Positions 6,835-8,000 of a stretch of DNA of 8,000 bases are shown in pieces; within the stretch, counting starts at the first letter, position 1, and each line of letters opens with the position of its first letter. Both the position numbers and the translations under genes were made by a program. This DNA comes from Candidatus Omnitrophota bacterium. Lineage in GTDB: Bacteria > Omnitrophota > Gorgyraeia > Duberdicusellales > 4484-171. The notes below the pieces were generated by a model. The model saw only the letters and a program-made list of their open reading frames with translations, did not search any database and was not told where the DNA came from. The stretch lies in NCBI GenBank assembly GCA_030631705.1, contig DAOVKQ010000012.1, forward strand, positions 1 through 8,000, written 5' to 3'.

Positions 6835-7737
6835 ATGGATTTACTTGATATTCAGAATATAAAAAAGTATTTTAAACAGCCCTGGGGTATAAATTATGCC
6901 TTAGACGGAGTGGATATGTCGATAAAAGAAAAGGCTACCACGGCTTTGGTTGGGGAATCAGGATGCGGTAAAACTACGCTGGCAAAAACAATCCTGGGAT
7001 TTTATAGGCCGGATTCCGGGAAAATTTTGTTTAAAGGCGAAGATATTACCGATGTGAAAACGAATAATAAATTGGTAAGAGAAAATATCCAGATTGTGTT
7101 TCAAAACCCTTTTTTAAGTTTTAACCCGCGTTACACAGCATTTGCTACTCTTTATGAAGCTGTGAGAGCAATGAATAATATTTCAAAGAAAGAAGTCCGT
7201 GGTTTTTTAGTCGAAAGTCTTAATTCCGTAGGGTTGGGAGAAGAGTTTTTTTTTAGGTATCCTCATCAGATGAGCGGAGGAGAATTGCAGAGGCTTTCTA
7301 TCGCAAGGGCATTGATAAATAAGCCAAAGATAGTGATTTTGGATGAACCTACCTCGAGCCTGGATATCTCTACAGCTGTGAATATCCTGAAGCTTCTTGC
7401 AAAGCTGCAGCAGGAAGCACTTTTAAGTTATTTTTTCATTTCGCATAACTTAAAACTTGTTAAACGAATAGCTCACTATGTATTCGTAATGTATTACGGA
7501 AAAATCGTAGAATATGGCTTAAAAGAGCAGATATATGGTTTTCCCCGCCATCCTTATACTAAGTTACTTTTGGATGCCTGCGAATATAAAATGAAGGATT
7601 ATCCTGCCTCCGGCAGTAAACATAAGCAGGGATGCGTATTCCGGGAAATTTGCCCGCACTCCAAGGATATATGTGGGAACGAACCGGAAAAAACAGAAAT
7701 TGAGCCTAATCATTTTGTTTTTTGCCACTTTGTTTAG
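6835..7737 (+). CDS. dppF: Peptide-type ABC transporter ATPase, DppF/OppF position, with C-terminal cysteine motif
   Basis: The partner ATPase of the importer. It has Walker A GESGCGKT (40-47), Q-loop Gln90 in VFQNPFLSFNPR, signature MSGGE (146-150, with Met in place of the usual Leu and Glu in place of Gln, both common in this group), Walker B IVILDE (166-171), D-loop SSLD and switch His204 in FISHN. After the nucleotide domain comes the oligopeptide-transporter C-terminal region: HPYTKLLL (239-246), then four cysteines at 267, 273, 280 and 297 arranged CX5C-X6-C-X16-C, within GCVFREICPHSKDIC and FCHF. In characterised relatives of this family, such cysteines bind an iron-sulfur cluster; that role here is inferred. 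The 300 residues are close to normal. The gene starts 2 bases after the preceding stop and completes the transporter set. Confidence 0.94.
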   Translation: MDLLDIQNIKKYFKQPWGINYALDGVDMSIKEKATTALVGESGCGKTTLAKTILGFYRPDSGKILFKGEDITDVKTNNKLVRENIQIVFQNPFLSFNPRYTAFATLYEAVRAMNNISKKEVRGFLVESLNSVGLGEEFFFRYPHQMSGGELQRLSIARALINKPKIVILDEPTSSLDISTAVNILKLLAKLQQEALLSYFFISHNLKLVKRIAHYVFVMYYGKIVEYGLKEQIYGFPRHPYTKLLLDACEYKMKDYPASGSKHKQGCVFREICPHSKDICGNEPEKTEIEPNHFVFCHFV

Positions 7738-7811
7738 TTTTTAATGAAAAATCAGTTTAAAGTGGTAAAATATAAAGAGCCTATTGGATTTTTGCTTTTG
7801 GGATATTTAAA
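7738..7811 (+). other. AT-rich spacer between the importer and the export permease
   Basis: This 74-base gap is the longest in the window. It has no GC-rich hairpin followed by a T-run, so no intrinsic terminator is seen and readthrough from the importer is possible. A loose inverted pair, AAAAATC (7747-7753) and GATTTTT (7787-7793), is AT-only and too far apart to act as a terminator. It holds a possible promoter (see separate entry) and a weak GGGA (7800-7803) 8 bases before the next ATG. Confidence 0.6.
7763..7771 (+). promoter_or_regulatory. Possible extended -10 promoter element before the export permease gene
   Basis: TGGTAAAAT matches an extended -10 (TGn followed by a 5-of-6 TATAAT match), and the overlapping TATAAA at 7771-7776 is also close to consensus. 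No convincing -35 box lies 16-18 bases upstream. In such AT-rich DNA this can occur by chance. If real, transcription would start at about 7778, leaving a leader of roughly 35 bases before the ATG at 7812. Confidence 0.3.
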
Positions 7812-8000
7812 ATGATTGATTACAGAGCAAGATTGTCTCATCTTTATTCAGAGAAGGGTTTTGTTTTCAGTTTATCAAAAAAAGAACTAAAAGCCAAATA
7901 TTCCGGCGCGAAACTTGGTATCTGGTGGGCGTTTATTATGCCCGCTCTTTTGGCGATTAGTATAAATTTTATATTTACTAAAGCATTCAAAGTAGATATT
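7812..8000 (+). CDS. ABC-2 type polysaccharide/polyol phosphate export permease (Wzm/TagG/KpsM-like), 3'-truncated by the window edge
   Basis: The first 63 codons of a gene that runs off the right edge. After a short polar N-terminus comes FSLSKKELKAKYSGAKLGIWWAFIMPALL (residues 20-48; conserved core ELKAKYSGAKLGIWW), the entry signature of ABC-2 export permeases, where the family usually reads rdlk.RYkgs.LGflW. The first membrane segment is at about 36-56 and ends in FIFTKAFKV, matching the usual vF..lf. Such permeases pair with an ATPase (Wzt/TagH/KpsT-like) to move lipid-linked glycans or teichoic-type polymers outward across the cytoplasmic membrane. The ATG has a weak GGGA 8 bases upstream. 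The ATPase would be expected next, beyond the window. Family assignment is fairly secure; the exported polymer is unknown. Confidence 0.82.
   Translation, partial: MIDYRARLSHLYSEKGFVFSLSKKELKAKYSGAKLGIWWAFIMPALLAISINFIFTKAFKVDI

Noticed and set aside
7747..7793. Inverted AT-only pair that might be a terminator
   Set aside because: The 7-base arms contain one G-C pair, the loop is over 30 bases, and there is no GC-rich stem, so termination is not supported.
7744..7815. A 23-codon reading frame whose TGA overlaps the ATG of the export permease (ATGA)
   Set aside because: There is no Shine-Dalgarno sequence before its ATG and no recognisable sequence. If the candidate promoter is used, its start is not transcribed. 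The overlap is probably chance, though a coupling leader peptide cannot be fully excluded.

Overview
The window is a densely packed, single-direction (+ strand) stretch of bacterial chromosome with moderate to low GC. It reads as one long co-transcribed cluster: lower glycolysis (pgk, cut by the left edge, then tpiA), the Sec translocon subunit secG, a complete five-gene peptide/nickel-type ABC importer, and the first 63 codons of an ABC-2 type polysaccharide or polyol-phosphate export permease, cut by the right edge. There is no RNA gene, mobile element, CRISPR array or clear terminator.

Layout. 1-1128 is phosphoglycerate kinase, lacking only about its first 20 residues. 1151-1906 is triosephosphate isomerase with a strong ribosome binding site. 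1912-2289 is SecG, with two membrane segments and a long polar tail. 2270-4018 is an exported family 5 solute-binding protein whose start lies inside the secG tail. 4015-4989 and 4992-6047 are the two DppB/DppC-like permeases. 6044-6832 and 6835-7737 are the two DppD/DppF-like ATPases. 7738-7811 is a short AT-rich spacer with a possible extended -10 promoter. 7812-8000 starts the export permease.

How the genes fit together. Gaps between genes from tpiA to the second ATPase are 2 to 5 bases, or the genes overlap by 4 to 20 bases, so translational coupling and one polycistronic mRNA are likely. The importer is complete: one periplasmic binding protein, two permeases and two ATPases. The binding protein and DppC-like permease belong to a recognisable subfamily in which DppC carries an enlarged extracytoplasmic loop after its first membrane helix. 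The pgk-tpiA-secG order is common in many bacteria and reflects housekeeping expression; the link between it and peptide uptake is only positional.

Organism. A secreted binding protein, SecG, and a neighbouring glycan exporter fit a diderm or otherwise envelope-rich bacterium. The base composition and the pgk-tpiA-secG block would suit a candidate-phylum lineage such as Omnitrophota, but this is a weak guess. Nothing in the window looks like a previously undescribed system; the most interesting points are architectural variants in the ABC importer.
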